This document shows positions 42,540-52,800 of a DNA stretch of 64,000 bases, piece by piece. The DNA lies in the NCBI RefSeq assembly GCF_000237325.1, contig NC_017542.1:4250501-4314500 (forward strand), given 5' to 3'. The notes beneath the pieces are model-generated. The model did not search any database, had not been told where the DNA came from, and saw only the letters and a list, made by a program, of their open reading frames with translations. Source of the stretch: Paenibacillus polymyxa M1 (GTDB taxonomy: Bacteria > Bacillota > Bacilli > Paenibacillales > Paenibacillaceae). The number at the start of each line of letters is the position of its first letter. Within the stretch, counting starts at the first letter, position 1. Position numbers and translations under genes: made by a program.

Positions 42540-42953
42540 ATGCCCATCATAAAACCTGTATACACAGCAGTAGCTACTGCTCCAGTAGCTACTGGTGGTG
42601 CCATAAGCACGACTGTAACCCCAGCCGTGACTCGTTTTTTTGCAACCATTACAGCCGGGATGATCGGAGCAACAACAACAACTATTCCTGCTGCCAGCTT
42701 CGTAGATGACGCCGATGCTCCAGTCGTTGCTTTGCCAACATTAACGGCTACTGATTCTGCTAATTATTATATTAACGGAGTTATTCAGCAGAGCTCCTTA
42801 TTCACCCTAACCACGGCAAGTCTGGTCATTGCCTCCGTAGATATTACACCAGGTGTCCCCGCTGTCATAGAAATATCTGATTTTAGCGGCACAACCTCTA
42901 CTATCACAACTCAGCCTACCATCTCTGCCCCTACCGTAACGATTATCACATAA
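42540..42953 (+). CDS. DUF4183 protein, probable spore-surface component
   Basis: From ATG 42540 (9 bases after GGAG; ATG 42531 is too close) the protein has 137 residues and is rich in Thr, Ala and Val. VTRFFATITAGMIGATTTTI, ANYYINGVIQQSSLFTLTTA and ITPGVPAVIEISDF match the DUF4183 pattern of the divergent collagen-like protein. There is no collagen part, no signal peptide and no cysteine. Similar short proteins assemble on spore surfaces. The two genes are back-to-back with about 250 bases between them. Confidence 0.75.
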   Translation: MPIIKPVYTAVATAPVATGGAISTTVTPAVTRFFATITAGMIGATTTTIPAASFVDDADAPVVALPTLTATDSANYYINGVIQQSSLFTLTTASLVIASVDITPGVPAVIEISDFSGTTSTITTQPTISAPTVTIIT

Positions 42954-43026
42954 GGCGTTTCAATGATTTTGAACCAAGCCGGACTGAATGGTCATTCACG
43001 CTGTACACTACCCCGTATATGCTAGA

Positions 43027-43066
43027 AAAAGACCGATTCAGATGTCCAGATCTGAATCGGTCTTTT
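43027..43066. terminator. Bidirectional terminator between DUF4183 and cyclase genes
   Basis: AAAAGACCGATTCAGAT at 43027-43043 pairs perfectly with ATCTGAATCGGTCTTTT at 43050-43066. A- and T-runs on both sides suit both converging genes. Confidence 0.9.
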
Positions 43067-43076
43067 AAGCTCAAGA

Positions 43077-43814
43077 TTAAGGCAAAATAGCAAAGGAGCG
43101 CACCGGAAATCCCGGAGAATCCTGAATGCTCGGTACAATATTATAAATGACTGCACCCTTCGGGGGCAGCTTGTCCAAATTCGTCAGCACCTCAACTTGA
43201 TATCGATCCTGCTCCAATATGTAATATTCTCCTACCAGCTTACCCTCTTTTCGATAAGCTACAGAGGAGTCAGTATCCAGTGTTTCATGTCCAATAGCAG
43301 CAACATTTCGTTCCTCTACCAAAAAGCACAGCGCATCCAGCGACCAACCCGGGCAATGTGCATCTCCAGCGTTGTCCTTGTTCGAGAAGGCATCAGGATC
43401 AGGCCAACGCTTGCTCCAATCACTACGAAAGGCGACAAAGGACTGATCGGCAATCCGTCCGTGCTCTTTTTCAAAATCCAGAATATCCGCAACCGTAAGC
43501 TCATAGTCGGAATTGGCTGCAACGGCTGCTGAACGGTCAATGACAACCAACGGCAAAACCAGTTCCTTCAACGAAAGCTCATGTAAATAACGTTTACCCT
43601 TCACAAAATGAACGGGGGCGTCGATATGAGTTCCATATTGCCCTGGAAAGCAGTATTGTTTTACAAAAAAGCCATCGTCGTGGGTAAACAGGGTATCCAC
43701 CTGAACATTATCGAAAACCGGAAAATGGGGAATTTCGGGATAAAAGGCATGGGACAAGTCCACCCACTCTTTTTGCTTCAACAACTTCAGGATATCTGCT
43801 AAATACTCTGCCAT
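43077..43814 (-). CDS. Cyclase/kynurenine formamidase-like metal hydrolase
   Basis: From ATG 43814 the protein has 245 residues. It carries the cyclase-family metal site GTHIDAPVHFVKG, preceded by WVDLSHAFYPEIPHFP and followed by SFVAFRSDWSKRWPD, with IGHETLDTDS near the C-terminus. Relatives hydrolyse N-formylkynurenine, isatin or similar amides using Zn or Mn. The substrate cannot be assigned because no tryptophan-degradation gene is adjacent. ATG 43823 lies too close to GAGGAGGA, so the second ATG was chosen. Confidence 0.88.
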   Translation of the reverse strand: MAEYLADILKLLKQKEWVDLSHAFYPEIPHFPVFDNVQVDTLFTHDDGFFVKQYCFPGQYGTHIDAPVHFVKGKRYLHELSLKELVLPLVVIDRSAAVAANSDYELTVADILDFEKEHGRIADQSFVAFRSDWSKRWPDPDAFSNKDNAGDAHCPGWSLDALCFLVEERNVAAIGHETLDTDSSVAYRKEGKLVGEYYILEQDRYQVEVLTNLDKLPPKGAVIYNIVPSIQDSPGFPVRSFAILP

Positions 43815-43908
43815 GATGCCCATTCCTCCTCAGCTTTATTACAAGCATTGTACCTGAGGATGCTGCAAAAATCTATAAATCCCCTGTCCTTCCCCTTCGT
43901 ATTTTGGC

Positions 43909-43923
43909 TTGAAATCGTTAACA
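43909..43923 (+). promoter_or_regulatory. cre-like site 1 upstream of pectate lyase
   Basis: TTGAAATCGTTAACA fits the cre consensus with one mismatch. It lies in the 443-base gap between the cyclase and pectate lyase genes, which has no gene of its own. Confidence 0.5.
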
Positions 43924-44042
43924 TTACGAGAAAAACCATTCAATTTTCTTTTGCTTTAATATGAAGATGAACAGACTGATTTTGAAAGAAATTCACCAGG
44001 AAAATTCCATATAATCATATATACATTTTCTATTCGGTATGA

Positions 44043-44057
44043 TTGTTAACGTTTTCA
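44043..44057 (+). promoter_or_regulatory. cre-like site 2 upstream of pectate lyase
   Basis: TTGTTAACGTTTTCA fits the cre consensus with one mismatch and lies about 200 bases before the pectate lyase start. Two sites 134 bases apart may allow looped CcpA repression. Confidence 0.5.
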
Positions 44058-44257
44058 TTCTGGCATATGCGTTTTGATTGGAAAAAGAAGGGCTCTATTG
44101 AATTATATAAAAAATTCGACAAAAATTTTAGTATGTAACTTTTATTATATTAACAAATACTGGAACACAAAGTATGATAGAACATGTAGAAACTACAGGA
44201 GCACCCGGGACTCCCTTCGTTCGTCTACTCCATTTATCCAATATACGGAGGTATTTT

Positions 44258-45541
44258 ATGAAAAAGAGATGTTCACTCGGAATCGCAGCCGTGTTATTGT
44301 TCGCTACTCTGGCTCCTATGGGTGCACCTGCTCATGCAGCCAGCGATATTGGCAAGGAGACACTCGGCAGCAAAAACGGCTGGGCCGCCTTTTCTACTGG
44401 CACAACAGGTGGAGCTGCTGCTACTTCCTCCAATACTTTCACCGTAACGAACCGTAAACAACTTGTCGATGCGTTAGGCAAGAGCAGCAACACTACACCT
44501 AAAATTATTTATGTCAAAGGTACAATCAATGCTAACGTCGATGACAATAATAAACCATTAGGATTGAACGATTACAAGGACTCTAAGTATGATTTCAATG
44601 CGTATCTCAAGGCGTATGATCCGTCTACATGGGGGAAAAAGGTTCCTTCTGGTACATTGGAAGATGCACGTAAGGCATCACAGAAGAATCAAGCCAGTCG
44701 TATCGTTATTGAAATTCCATCCAATACAACGATTGTCGGTCTGGGCAACAATGCCGTCATTAATGGTGCAAACTTCCAATTAAAAAAGGGTACAGACAAC
44801 GTCATTATCCGTAATATTGAGTTTCAGGATGCCTACGATTATTTCCCACAATGGGACCCAACTGATGGCAGTACAGGCAATTGGAATTCAGAATATGACA
44901 GCATTACAATTAACGGAGCCACGCATGTATGGGTGGATCACAATACGTTCAATGACGGGGCTCACCCCGATAGCGGAAACGGCACCTTCTACGGTCAAGA
45001 ATACCAGCATCATGATGGACTGCTCGATGTGATTAACCAAGGTGATCTGGTTACCATTTCATACAATCACTTTTACGATCATGACAAAACATCCATTATC
45101 GGCAACAGCGACAGTAAAACAGCGGATGAAGGGGCTTTACGTGTAACCCTGCATCACAATTATTATGAGAATACAGTACAACGCACACCGCGCGTACGTT
45201 ATGGACAAGTCCATCTATATAACAATTACTATACAGGTGATGTAAAACGCTCTGAATACCCTACACTGTATATATGGGGCGCGGGCAAAGCCTCTAAAAT
45301 CTTTGCTGAAAACAATGTCATTGACGTTGCGGGACTGTCCGCAGCCAAAATTGTGACTGTTTTTGGTGGAACTGCCCTGTCAGACACTGGCACACTTCTG
45401 AATGGACAGGCCGTAAACGCAGGCTCCAGCGCGGGGCTTAGCTCCTCTGTAGGCTGGAAGCCATCCTTGAACGATAAAATTTCCCCATCCGCCAGCGTGA
45501 AGACAGAAGTCACTTCCCAAGCCGGTTCCGGCAAGTTGTAA
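44258..45541 (+). CDS. pel: Secreted pectate lyase, polysaccharide lyase family 1
   Basis: From ATG 44258 (behind CGGAGG) the protein has 427 residues: a signal peptide ending near PAHAA (residue 28) and one PL1 parallel beta-helix domain. Calcium-binding and catalytic motifs are visible: YFPQWDPTDGSTGNWNSEYD, WVDHNTFNDGAHPD, HHDGLLDV and the catalytic Arg region QRTPRVRYGQVHLYNNYY. It cleaves polygalacturonate by beta-elimination outside the cell. Two cre-like sites upstream suggest glucose repression, and a terminator follows. It is a single-gene unit; an in-frame upstream ATG at 44174 is unlikely because it lacks a ribosome site. Confidence 0.93.
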   Translation: MKKRCSLGIAAVLLFATLAPMGAPAHAASDIGKETLGSKNGWAAFSTGTTGGAAATSSNTFTVTNRKQLVDALGKSSNTTPKIIYVKGTINANVDDNNKPLGLNDYKDSKYDFNAYLKAYDPSTWGKKVPSGTLEDARKASQKNQASRIVIEIPSNTTIVGLGNNAVINGANFQLKKGTDNVIIRNIEFQDAYDYFPQWDPTDGSTGNWNSEYDSITINGATHVWVDHNTFNDGAHPDSGNGTFYGQEYQHHDGLLDVINQGDLVTISYNHFYDHDKTSIIGNSDSKTADEGALRVTLHHNYYENTVQRTPRVRYGQVHLYNNYYTGDVKRSEYPTLYIWGAGKASKIFAENNVIDVAGLSAAKIVTVFGGTALSDTGTLLNGQAVNAGSSAGLSSSVGWKPSLNDKISPSASVKTEVTSQAGSGKL

Positions 45542-45600
45542 GCGCTGCCGTCTAATACAAATCACCACAGACTCATACAACCTGTGGTGTTACACCAAAA

Positions 45601-45649
45601 AGGCTGTTCCTCCGTAATATTAATTCACACGGAGAAACAGCCTTTTTTT
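45601..45649. terminator. Terminator between pectate lyase and Opp-type ATPase genes
   Basis: AGGCTGTTCCTCCGT pairs with ACGGAGAAACAGCCT, followed by TTTTTTT. The A/T context may serve both converging genes. Confidence 0.9.
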
Positions 45650-45685
45650 ATTTATTATTTGATTATTTACAAATGATATCGTGCT

Positions 45686-46753
45686 TTAACTGCCGTATTG
45701 TTCAACTAAAACTGGCTTTTCAAATGCGTTATCCAGCTTGCGAAGTTTAGCCTTCACCGCTTCTGGTGGCTCAACCGCAGGTGCATCTGGATGAAGCAGC
45801 CATGATTTCACAAAGTGTGTATCAGACAATTGATAGAGTGGAGGCTCTTTCTCAAAGTCAATTTTCATGGCATAAGAACTACGGGCTGCAAACGCATCCC
45901 CTACAGGTGGGTGAAGCAGATCCGGTGGTGTTCCCGGGATCGCAGCCAGCTTCTGACCATGGCTGTCCAAACTAGGCATGGAAGCGAGGAGTCCCCATGT
46001 ATATGGATGTTTTGGGTTATAGAAAATTTCATTAACCGTACCTGTTTCCACGATTTGCCCTGCATACATAACAGCAACGCGATCCGCCATCTTCGCCACA
46101 ACACCGAGATCATGAGTGATAAAGATGATAGAAGTATCAATTTTTTTCTGAAGATCCTTCATCAGTTCCAAGATTTGAGCTTGAATGGTTACATCCAACG
46201 CAGTCGTCGGCTCATCGGCAATCAGAAGTTTCGGATTAGCAGCCAATGCCATTGCAATGACGACACGTTGACGCATACCGCCACTAAATTCATGCGGATA
46301 TTGGTTAAAACGCTGTTCAGGATGTGGAATACCTACCAGATTCAGCAACTCAATACCCCGCTTGCGAGCAGCGTCCTTGGATATCTTTTCATGCTTGAAA
46401 AGCACTTCCGTGATCTGCTTACCAACTTTCATCGTCGGGTTAAGTGAAGTCATAGGGTCCTGAGAAATCAGACCAATTTCCTTACCACGAATTTTTTGCA
46501 TCTGCTTTTCCGTTTTATTAATCAGCTCTTGTCCGTCAAACATAATTTGACCCTTTTGATAAACGCCCGGAGGAGTCGGGATCAGCTTCATAACAGCTTG
46601 TGAGGTTACGCTTTTGCCTGAGCCGGATTCACCGACAATCGCCAGCGTCTCTCCTTTATTGACATGAAAGTTTACGCCACGAATGGCCTGCACTAGTCCC
46701 TGACGGGTCTTGAAAGATATCGTTAAGTCCTTCACTTCCAAAAGGCGGTTCAT
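45686..46753 (-). CDS. Oligopeptide/dipeptide ABC transporter ATPase (OppD/DppD type)
   Basis: The 355-residue ATPase has Walker A GESGSGKS, Q-loop GLISQDPMTSLNP, signature FSGGMRQRVVIAMAL, Walker B LLIADEPTTALD and the C-terminal oligopeptide extension (HPYTWGLLASMPSLDSHGQK then PGTPPDLLHPPVGDAF). It energises uptake of peptides, or of nickel or sugars in some relatives. The other subunits (OppA, B, C, F) are not in the flanking genes, so it is an orphan here; the partner genes must be elsewhere. Confidence 0.9.
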   Translation of the reverse strand: MNRLLEVKDLTISFKTRQGLVQAIRGVNFHVNKGETLAIVGESGSGKSVTSQAVMKLIPTPPGVYQKGQIMFDGQELINKTEKQMQKIRGKEIGLISQDPMTSLNPTMKVGKQITEVLFKHEKISKDAARKRGIELLNLVGIPHPEQRFNQYPHEFSGGMRQRVVIAMALAANPKLLIADEPTTALDVTIQAQILELMKDLQKKIDTSIIFITHDLGVVAKMADRVAVMYAGQIVETGTVNEIFYNPKHPYTWGLLASMPSLDSHGQKLAAIPGTPPDLLHPPVGDAFAARSSYAMKIDFEKEPPLYQLSDTHFVKSWLLHPDAPAVEPPEAVKAKLRKLDNAFEKPVLVEQYGS

Positions 46754-46978
46754 CTCATCACTCTTTCATTTATTATTCATCACTATTATTGACCACTATC
46801 TAAAAAAACGACGTTCATGAGTCAAGGTATATACGAATAATTTTACTCATTTTAGTACCTGCCAGTCAAGCAATATCTAAAATATCACCAAAAACCTATC
46901 ATGCAATGTCAAATTAATGGCACATTTTAGCGAAAAATTGATCATTTTTAACCATTTTTGCCTCATTTATAACATGCG

Positions 46979-48358
46979 TCATGACATGCGTTGAATGTAG
47001 CTGAAGCGTGCCCCACCTAATGGCGATCGTGTACAAAGTAATTCTCCATTCAGTCGGGAGGCTATTTGACGGCAGATGGCCAATCCTAGTCCCGTCGCAC
47101 CATTTGATCCGGTATAGAATCTTCCGAACACCTCGGCTGCTTCAGATTCGGTTAGACCTTCCCCATCATCATCTACATGCATAACCCACACAACCTCCGG
47201 TGTTGTCCCCGTCTCCAAATGAATGACTACCTCTGTGGAGGTGTGTCGAACTGCATTTTGCAGCAAATTCAATATCATACGGAATAATTGCTCGGCCGGA
47301 ACGGCCACATGCAGACCCTCTCCCTCCACTCGCAGCGAGATAGAGCGTTCGCTGGCCATCGGCATCAACAGATGAACAGCGTCCTCCGCCATACTTCTCA
47401 GATCAATCAAAGAGACCGGCCATTCCTCATTCAGCGCCTCCAACCTCGATAGCTGAAGCAACTTTTCCACCATATCAATTAATCGCTGGGATTGCACTTT
47501 AATAATGCTCAGTCCCTCGTCCTGCGATACTACTTGATCCTGAATGGCATATACATAGCCTTGAATGGACATTAACGGTGTCCTTAGCTCGTGTGATACA
47601 TTTTGTAGAAATTCAATTTGGCTGTGGTGGTGCTGCTGAATGCGGGCGGACATGGAATGAAAGGTGCCTATCAGTTCGCCAATTTCGCTTTTGTCCGCCT
47701 GCGGAAAATCACTATCCTGCGGCTGATTCGGCTCATAGTTGCCTACCGCCTCTTTCAATCGCTTGAGCGGACGCACCAGACGTGAAACAACCATCAGACC
47801 AATAACGAGAATCACCAGAAAACTCGCGACGATCGACAGCAGCGTGGTTCTCATTAATGGTACATAGAGTGCTCTCAAAGAAGATAAGGGTGAGTATACA
47901 AAGATCCGAAAAGGTTGTCCGGGCAATTCTTCATTCGTAAACAGTATCTTTTTACCTTGAAGGACAGCAACGCCTTCATGTGTAGTAACCAGATCGTGGG
48001 CAGACGGATGAACCGATGCAAAAAAGCCCTGGCGGGTCAAAAGCAAACGCTCGAGCTTTTTGCCTTCCATTCCAGAGACGCTGGAGTCGATGATGCGGTT
48101 ATCCGTGCTTAAAATAAAGTAATCGGCAGATAAAAGCACACCCTTGATAACATAGTTAAGTTCAGCATTATCCAGTCGATCAAAGCCCCCGTCACTCATA
48201 ATATGGACGGCTTTGCGTGCCTGCTCATGGAGCTTGGATTTGGCCTGATTCACCAGAATGTCATCGATGAGCCTGATAAATAAGACCACCGTAATACAGA
48301 CAGTAATCAGCATTGCAATGGACAGGGACAGCAGAATTTTGGCTCTCATCGTACGCAT
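46979..48358 (-). CDS. Sensor histidine kinase (EnvZ/HisKA type)
   Basis: The 459-residue protein has membrane segments near 7-30 and 170-190 around a ~140-residue extracellular sensor. Then come HAMP (SRLVRPLKRLKEAVGNYEPN), HisKA (FLQNVSHELRTPLMSIQGYV, His site) and an ATPase domain (LLQNAVRHTS, VDDDGEGLT, GATGLGLAICRQI). It lies 2 bases after the response regulator gene, forming a two-component pair. The signal is unknown; no transporter adjoins to give a hint. Confidence 0.92.
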   Translation of the reverse strand: MRTMRAKILLSLSIAMLITVCITVVLFIRLIDDILVNQAKSKLHEQARKAVHIMSDGGFDRLDNAELNYVIKGVLLSADYFILSTDNRIIDSSVSGMEGKKLERLLLTRQGFFASVHPSAHDLVTTHEGVAVLQGKKILFTNEELPGQPFRIFVYSPLSSLRALYVPLMRTTLLSIVASFLVILVIGLMVVSRLVRPLKRLKEAVGNYEPNQPQDSDFPQADKSEIGELIGTFHSMSARIQQHHHSQIEFLQNVSHELRTPLMSIQGYVYAIQDQVVSQDEGLSIIKVQSQRLIDMVEKLLQLSRLEALNEEWPVSLIDLRSMAEDAVHLLMPMASERSISLRVEGEGLHVAVPAEQLFRMILNLLQNAVRHTSTEVVIHLETGTTPEVVWVMHVDDDGEGLTESEAAEVFGRFYTGSNGATGLGLAICRQIASRLNGELLCTRSPLGGARFSYIQRMS

Positions 48359-48360
48359 GG

Positions 48361-49071
48361 CTACATCTCCTGAACCGTTGCTTTATATCCAAATCCCCAT
48401 ACCGTATTAATGACGAGTGTGGAGTGGTATTCTGCCAACTTTTTGCGAATACGTTTGACCAGATCATCTACGACTCTCACATCTCCTATAAAATCATAGC
48501 TCCACACCTGCTGAATCAAATGCTCTCTGCCAAAAGGCCGTTCCAAATGATTCGCAAGAAACAGCAACAGATCGAATTCACGTGAGGTCAAATTCACCGC
48601 TCGTCCGTCTACTGTAACTTTACGAAAGTCAGCAAAAATGCACAGATTGCCTGCATGGCAAAGATTTGCGCCCTCTGCTGCTTGTTTGTCATCAGATGCA
48701 GACGCTCCAGCCTTGCTCAGTCTCAGCATCGCTTTGACCCTTCCCACCAGCTCCCTTGGATTAAAGGGCTTGGTCAGAAAGTCACTGCATCCCAATTCCA
48801 GCCCATGGATGCGGTCATTTTCCTCTCCGCGCGCGGAGATCATAATGATTGGCATTTCTGTAAACTCACGAAGCTGAGTCAATAGAGAAAGCCCGTCAAT
48901 GCCTGGCATCATAATATCAAGCACGAGACAATCCGGACGGTTGGTTCGGATATGCTCTACCAGTGTTTTCCCACTGGAAAAGGAAGTTACCTCGTAGGAC
49001 TCTTTTTTCAAATATTCAGATATTAGTTGCAAAATGAATACATCGTCATCTACTACTACTATTTTTGTCAT
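48361..49071 (-). CDS. OmpR/PhoB-type response regulator
   Basis: The 236-residue protein has a receiver domain (1-120; Asp in CLVLDIMMPGIDG, Lys in DFLTKPFNPREL) and a winged-helix DNA-binding domain (about 145-235; VNLTSREFDLLLFLANH, RVVDDLVKRIRKKLAEY, VWGFGYKAT). It is co-transcribed with the kinase downstream. A lysine- and alanine-rich secreted protein gene lies upstream on the same strand but is separated by a terminator. Confidence 0.93.
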   Translation of the reverse strand: MTKIVVVDDDVFILQLISEYLKKESYEVTSFSSGKTLVEHIRTNRPDCLVLDIMMPGIDGLSLLTQLREFTEMPIIMISARGEENDRIHGLELGCSDFLTKPFNPRELVGRVKAMLRLSKAGASASDDKQAAEGANLCHAGNLCIFADFRKVTVDGRAVNLTSREFDLLLFLANHLERPFGREHLIQQVWSYDFIGDVRVVDDLVKRIRKKLAEYHSTLVINTVWGFGYKATVQEM

Positions 49072-49146
49072 AGCCTTAACTCCTTGCTGTTGTTCTGAAT
49101 GCTAGCATCCTTTCTTAAGCTTATCAGAAGCCCCACAGAATAGACA

Positions 49147-49180
49147 AAAGACGGGTATACCGTTCCCGGTCCCGTCTTTT
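49147..49180. terminator. Terminator downstream of the Lys/Ala-rich protein gene
   Basis: AAAAGACGGG at 49147-49156 pairs with CCCGTCTTTT at 49171-49180. It separates the Lys/Ala-rich gene from the two-component genes. Confidence 0.8.
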
Positions 49181-49245
49181 CTTATCATGAATCGCTGCTG
49201 TATATGCTAGGTGAACTGAAAGCTAACTAACTTCTACCTTCTACC

Positions 49246-49725
49246 TTATTTTTTGTTTGTTACTACTTTAGCTGCTGCTTTTGGAGCTGTTTTCACCGTT
49301 TTTGGAGCTGTTTTAGCTGGGACTGCTTTTTTTACTGGAGCTTTATGGGTTACTTTTTTAGATACAACATGTTGTGCACGAGTTTTATGTGCCGCTACCT
49401 TGCGTTGAACAGCATTATGTTTTTTCGCATGATGTTTAACTGTGCGGTGTTTTGCTTTCACTGCTTTTGCTTTGTGGCTTGCCACTTTTTTCACACTGGC
49501 TTTTTTGGCAGGAGCTTTTTTAACAGGTGCTTTCACCACAGGTGTTTTCGTTGCAGGCGCTTTTGACGGTGTTTTGCTAGCAGGAGTCGTAACCGCAGGA
49601 GCTTTGATGGCTGGTGCAGTGGTGACTGGAGTTGTGGTTGCTGTAGCGGCGAATGCGCTGCTTGCTCCTCCCAGTACACTTACTACGGTCAATACGGCTG
49701 CTGCATTTTTAGTCCATTTTTTCAT
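49246..49725 (-). CDS. Secreted low-complexity Lys/Ala/Pro-rich protein
   Basis: The 159-residue protein has a signal peptide (MKKWTKNAAAVLTVVSVLGG... to FAA, residue 27). The mature chain is almost wholly made of Thr/Pro/Ala and then Lys/Ala/Val/His. KTPVVKAPVKKAPAKKASVK and VKHHAKKHNAVQRKVAAHKT are typical stretches. It is strongly basic, with no cysteine and no folded-domain motif. It could bind teichoic acids or nucleic acids at the cell or spore surface. I do not recognise a family. It lies next to the giant repeat gene but has its own ribosome site. Confidence 0.7.
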   Translation of the reverse strand: MKKWTKNAAAVLTVVSVLGGASSAFAATATTTPVTTAPAIKAPAVTTPASKTPSKAPATKTPVVKAPVKKAPAKKASVKKVASHKAKAVKAKHRTVKHHAKKHNAVQRKVAAHKTRAQHVVSKKVTHKAPVKKAVPAKTAPKTVKTAPKAAAKVVTNKK

Positions 49726-49882
49726 GATTGAATCACCTCTCCTTTAAAGTATCTTTAGCTTATCAGGAGAATTCGGGATAATTGTGGAACAAATATGTGA
49801 AAAGTATATGAAAAAGCGTGCAGCTCTGTATCTGAAAAATACATGAGTCTGCACGCTATAAGTGTTGCAACCATCATCTCCA

Positions 49883-52800
49883 CTAACCGATGGCAATCCA
49901 AGAAACAATACCGTAGTTATGCGCGGTTTCACTCCACTTGGTTACGACGATCACCGCTCCATGAGTCGTCTGAGATTTCAGCGTCGCATGGAAGAGAGGA
50001 TGGTTCGTCATCGCTACCAATGTGTAATCCGGGTTCACAAATGGCTCCCCGAATACAATGGTTACTTCTGTCTCTCCTTCGCTTCCCTTTAAAAGAAACG
50101 GCGCTCTGCCAAACTGCTGCAATGCAGGCTGATTTGCACAAGTACGGACCGGGGTGATGCTCAAATGCTCTGGTGTCACTGCGTTCAGTTCCAGCTCACG
50201 TGAGCCCACGGAACCTTCTACCAGATGATGACCTCCGATGCTCTGCTCTGCCACATGATGACTTTGTACCGCAGCAGCCTGCAGATGCTCTGGACCTACA
50301 GCTTCTGGGCTCAGCACCTCACTGTCGACGACCTGATTCTGCAGATGGCTGCGGGATATACTGTTTGCCTGAAGTTTGTCGCCACTGATTCCTTCCTCAG
50401 GCAAAAGTCCCGAGAGATGAATATCTGTGGACAATTGATTCAGTGTTACTGAGCCGGGTTTCAGATGGTGCGAATCAATGACTTCCTCTGCAATATGGTG
50501 GCCTTCAATTGCCTCCTCAGCCACATGGCGGGACTCCACCGTTCCATCTGCGAGTTTGCCGGACGTCACCGCTCCATCCCGTATAGCTTCCTCTGACACC
50601 GCCTGCCAGCCGATATGCTGTGACTGAATAGCTCCTGCTTGCAAATGCTCGGATTGGACAGAATCCGGTGAAATGTGGCGGGACTGCACTGCCCCCTCTG
50701 CCAGTGCTGACTCTTGAATCGCTCCATCGGACAAATGCTGGGCTTGCACGGCATGTTCTGTCAAATGTACGGAGCTTACGCTGGCTTCCGCCAGATTCGA
50801 AGCTCGCACCGCCCGAAGCGCAAGCTTCTCAGCGTTCACGCTGCCTGCCTGGAGCGCGTGAACAGATACACTCCCTGGCGCAATATGCTGGATCGTCACT
50901 GCCGAAGGCTGCAAGTGGGCTGAGGTGACGGATTCCGGCGCCAGATGGCTCGACTGGATGGTCTCTTCTGCCAAATGATGGGCTTGCACTGCTTCGTCCG
51001 TAATGTGCCACGGCTGTACGGAATGTGGAGATATTTTGGCAGCTGTCACGACCTCATCTGCCAGTTTATCGGACGTAACAGACTCATCCTGCAGAGCATT
51101 AGTCGATATCGACTGGTATGCCAGATGCTCGCCCTGAATGGTTCCGGGGTGCAGATGGTGCGGCTGGATGGATTCCGGGGCAATATGCACGGATTTCACT
51201 GCCCCTTCTGCCAGCGCTGTATCCTGTACTGCACCGATTGCCAAATGCTGGGTGTGTACCGAATGAGCAGACAAATGCGCAGGACCGACGCTGCCTTCAG
51301 CAAGATTCGCCCCTTGTACCGAGTGGGCCGCCAGCTTCTCCGAGGTGACGCTTTCCGCTTGTAGCGCACGGCCGGACACACTATCCGGGGCCAGATGGCT
51401 CGCAAGTACCGCCGAAGACTGCAAGTGGGCTGAGGTGACAGATTCCGGTGACAGATGGCTCGACTGAACGACCTCTTCTGCCAAATGATTGGCTTGCACT
51501 GCTTCATCCGTAATGTGCCATGGCTGTACGGAATGTGGAGATATTTTGGCGGCAGTTACGACCTCATCTGCCAATTTATCGGACGTAACAGACTCTTCCT
51601 GTAATGCATCGGTCGATATCGACCGGTATGTGATATGCTCTTCCCGAATGGTTCCAGGGTGCAGATGGTGCGACTGGATCGATTCCGGGGCAATATGCAC
51701 GGATTTCACTGCCCCCTCGGCTAGCGCCGTATCCTGTACTGCACCGATTGCCAAATGCTGGGTGTGTACCGACTGTGCAGACAGATGGGACGGGCCGACG
51801 CTGTCTTCCGCCAGATTCGTTCCTTGCACCGAGTGGGCTGCCAGCTTCTCCGAGGTGACGCTTTCCGCTTGTAACGCACGGCTAGACACACTATCCGGGG
51901 CCAGATGGCTCGCAAGTACCGCCGAAGAGTGCAAGTGGACTGAGGTGACAGATTCCGGTGACAGATGGCTCGACTGGATGGTCTCTTCTGCCAAATGATT
52001 GGCTTGCACTGCTTCGTCCGCAATGTGCCACGGTTGTACCGAGTGAGCCGACAGTTTGGCAGCAGTCACACCCTCATTCGCTAATTTATCAGACGTAACG
52101 GACTCATCCTGTAATGCATCGGTCGATATCGACAGGGATGCCAGATGCTTGCTCTGAATAGTTCCAGGGTGCAGGTGATGCGACTGGATCGATTCCGGGG
52201 CAATATGCACGGATTTCACTGCCCCCTCGGCTAGCGCTGTATCCTGCACTGCGCCGACTGCCAAATGCTGAGTGTGTACCGACTGTGCAGATAAATGCGA
52301 AGGACCGACGCTGTCTTCCGCAAGATTCTTCCCTTGCACCGAGCGTGCTGCCAGCTTTTCTGAAGTGACGCTTTCCGCTTGTAGCGCAAGACCGGATACA
52401 CTATCCGGCGCCAAATGACTCGCAAGTATCACCGAAGACTGTAAGTGGGCTGAGGTGACAGATTCCGGCGCCAGATGACTCGATTGAACGGCCTCTTCTG
52501 CCAAATGATTAGCTTGCACTGCTTCATCTGTAATGTGCCACGGCTGTACCGAGTGAGCCGACAACTTAGCGGCAGTCACACCCTCATCGGCCAATTTATC
52601 AGATGTCACAGACTCATCCTGTAAAACATCAGTCGATATCGACTGAGATGCCAGATGCTCGCCCTGAATGGTTCCAGGGTGCAGATGGTGCGATTGGATC
52701 GATTCTGGAGCGATATGCACGGATTTCACTGCTCCCTCTGCCAACGCTCTATCCTGTACCGCTCCGGCTACCAGATGCCGGCTGTGTACGGACTGTGCAG

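Noticed and set aside
45815..46447. 210-codon plus-strand frame opposite the Opp-type ATPase
   Set aside because: The minus strand carries all ATPase motifs; the plus frame has none and no ribosome site.
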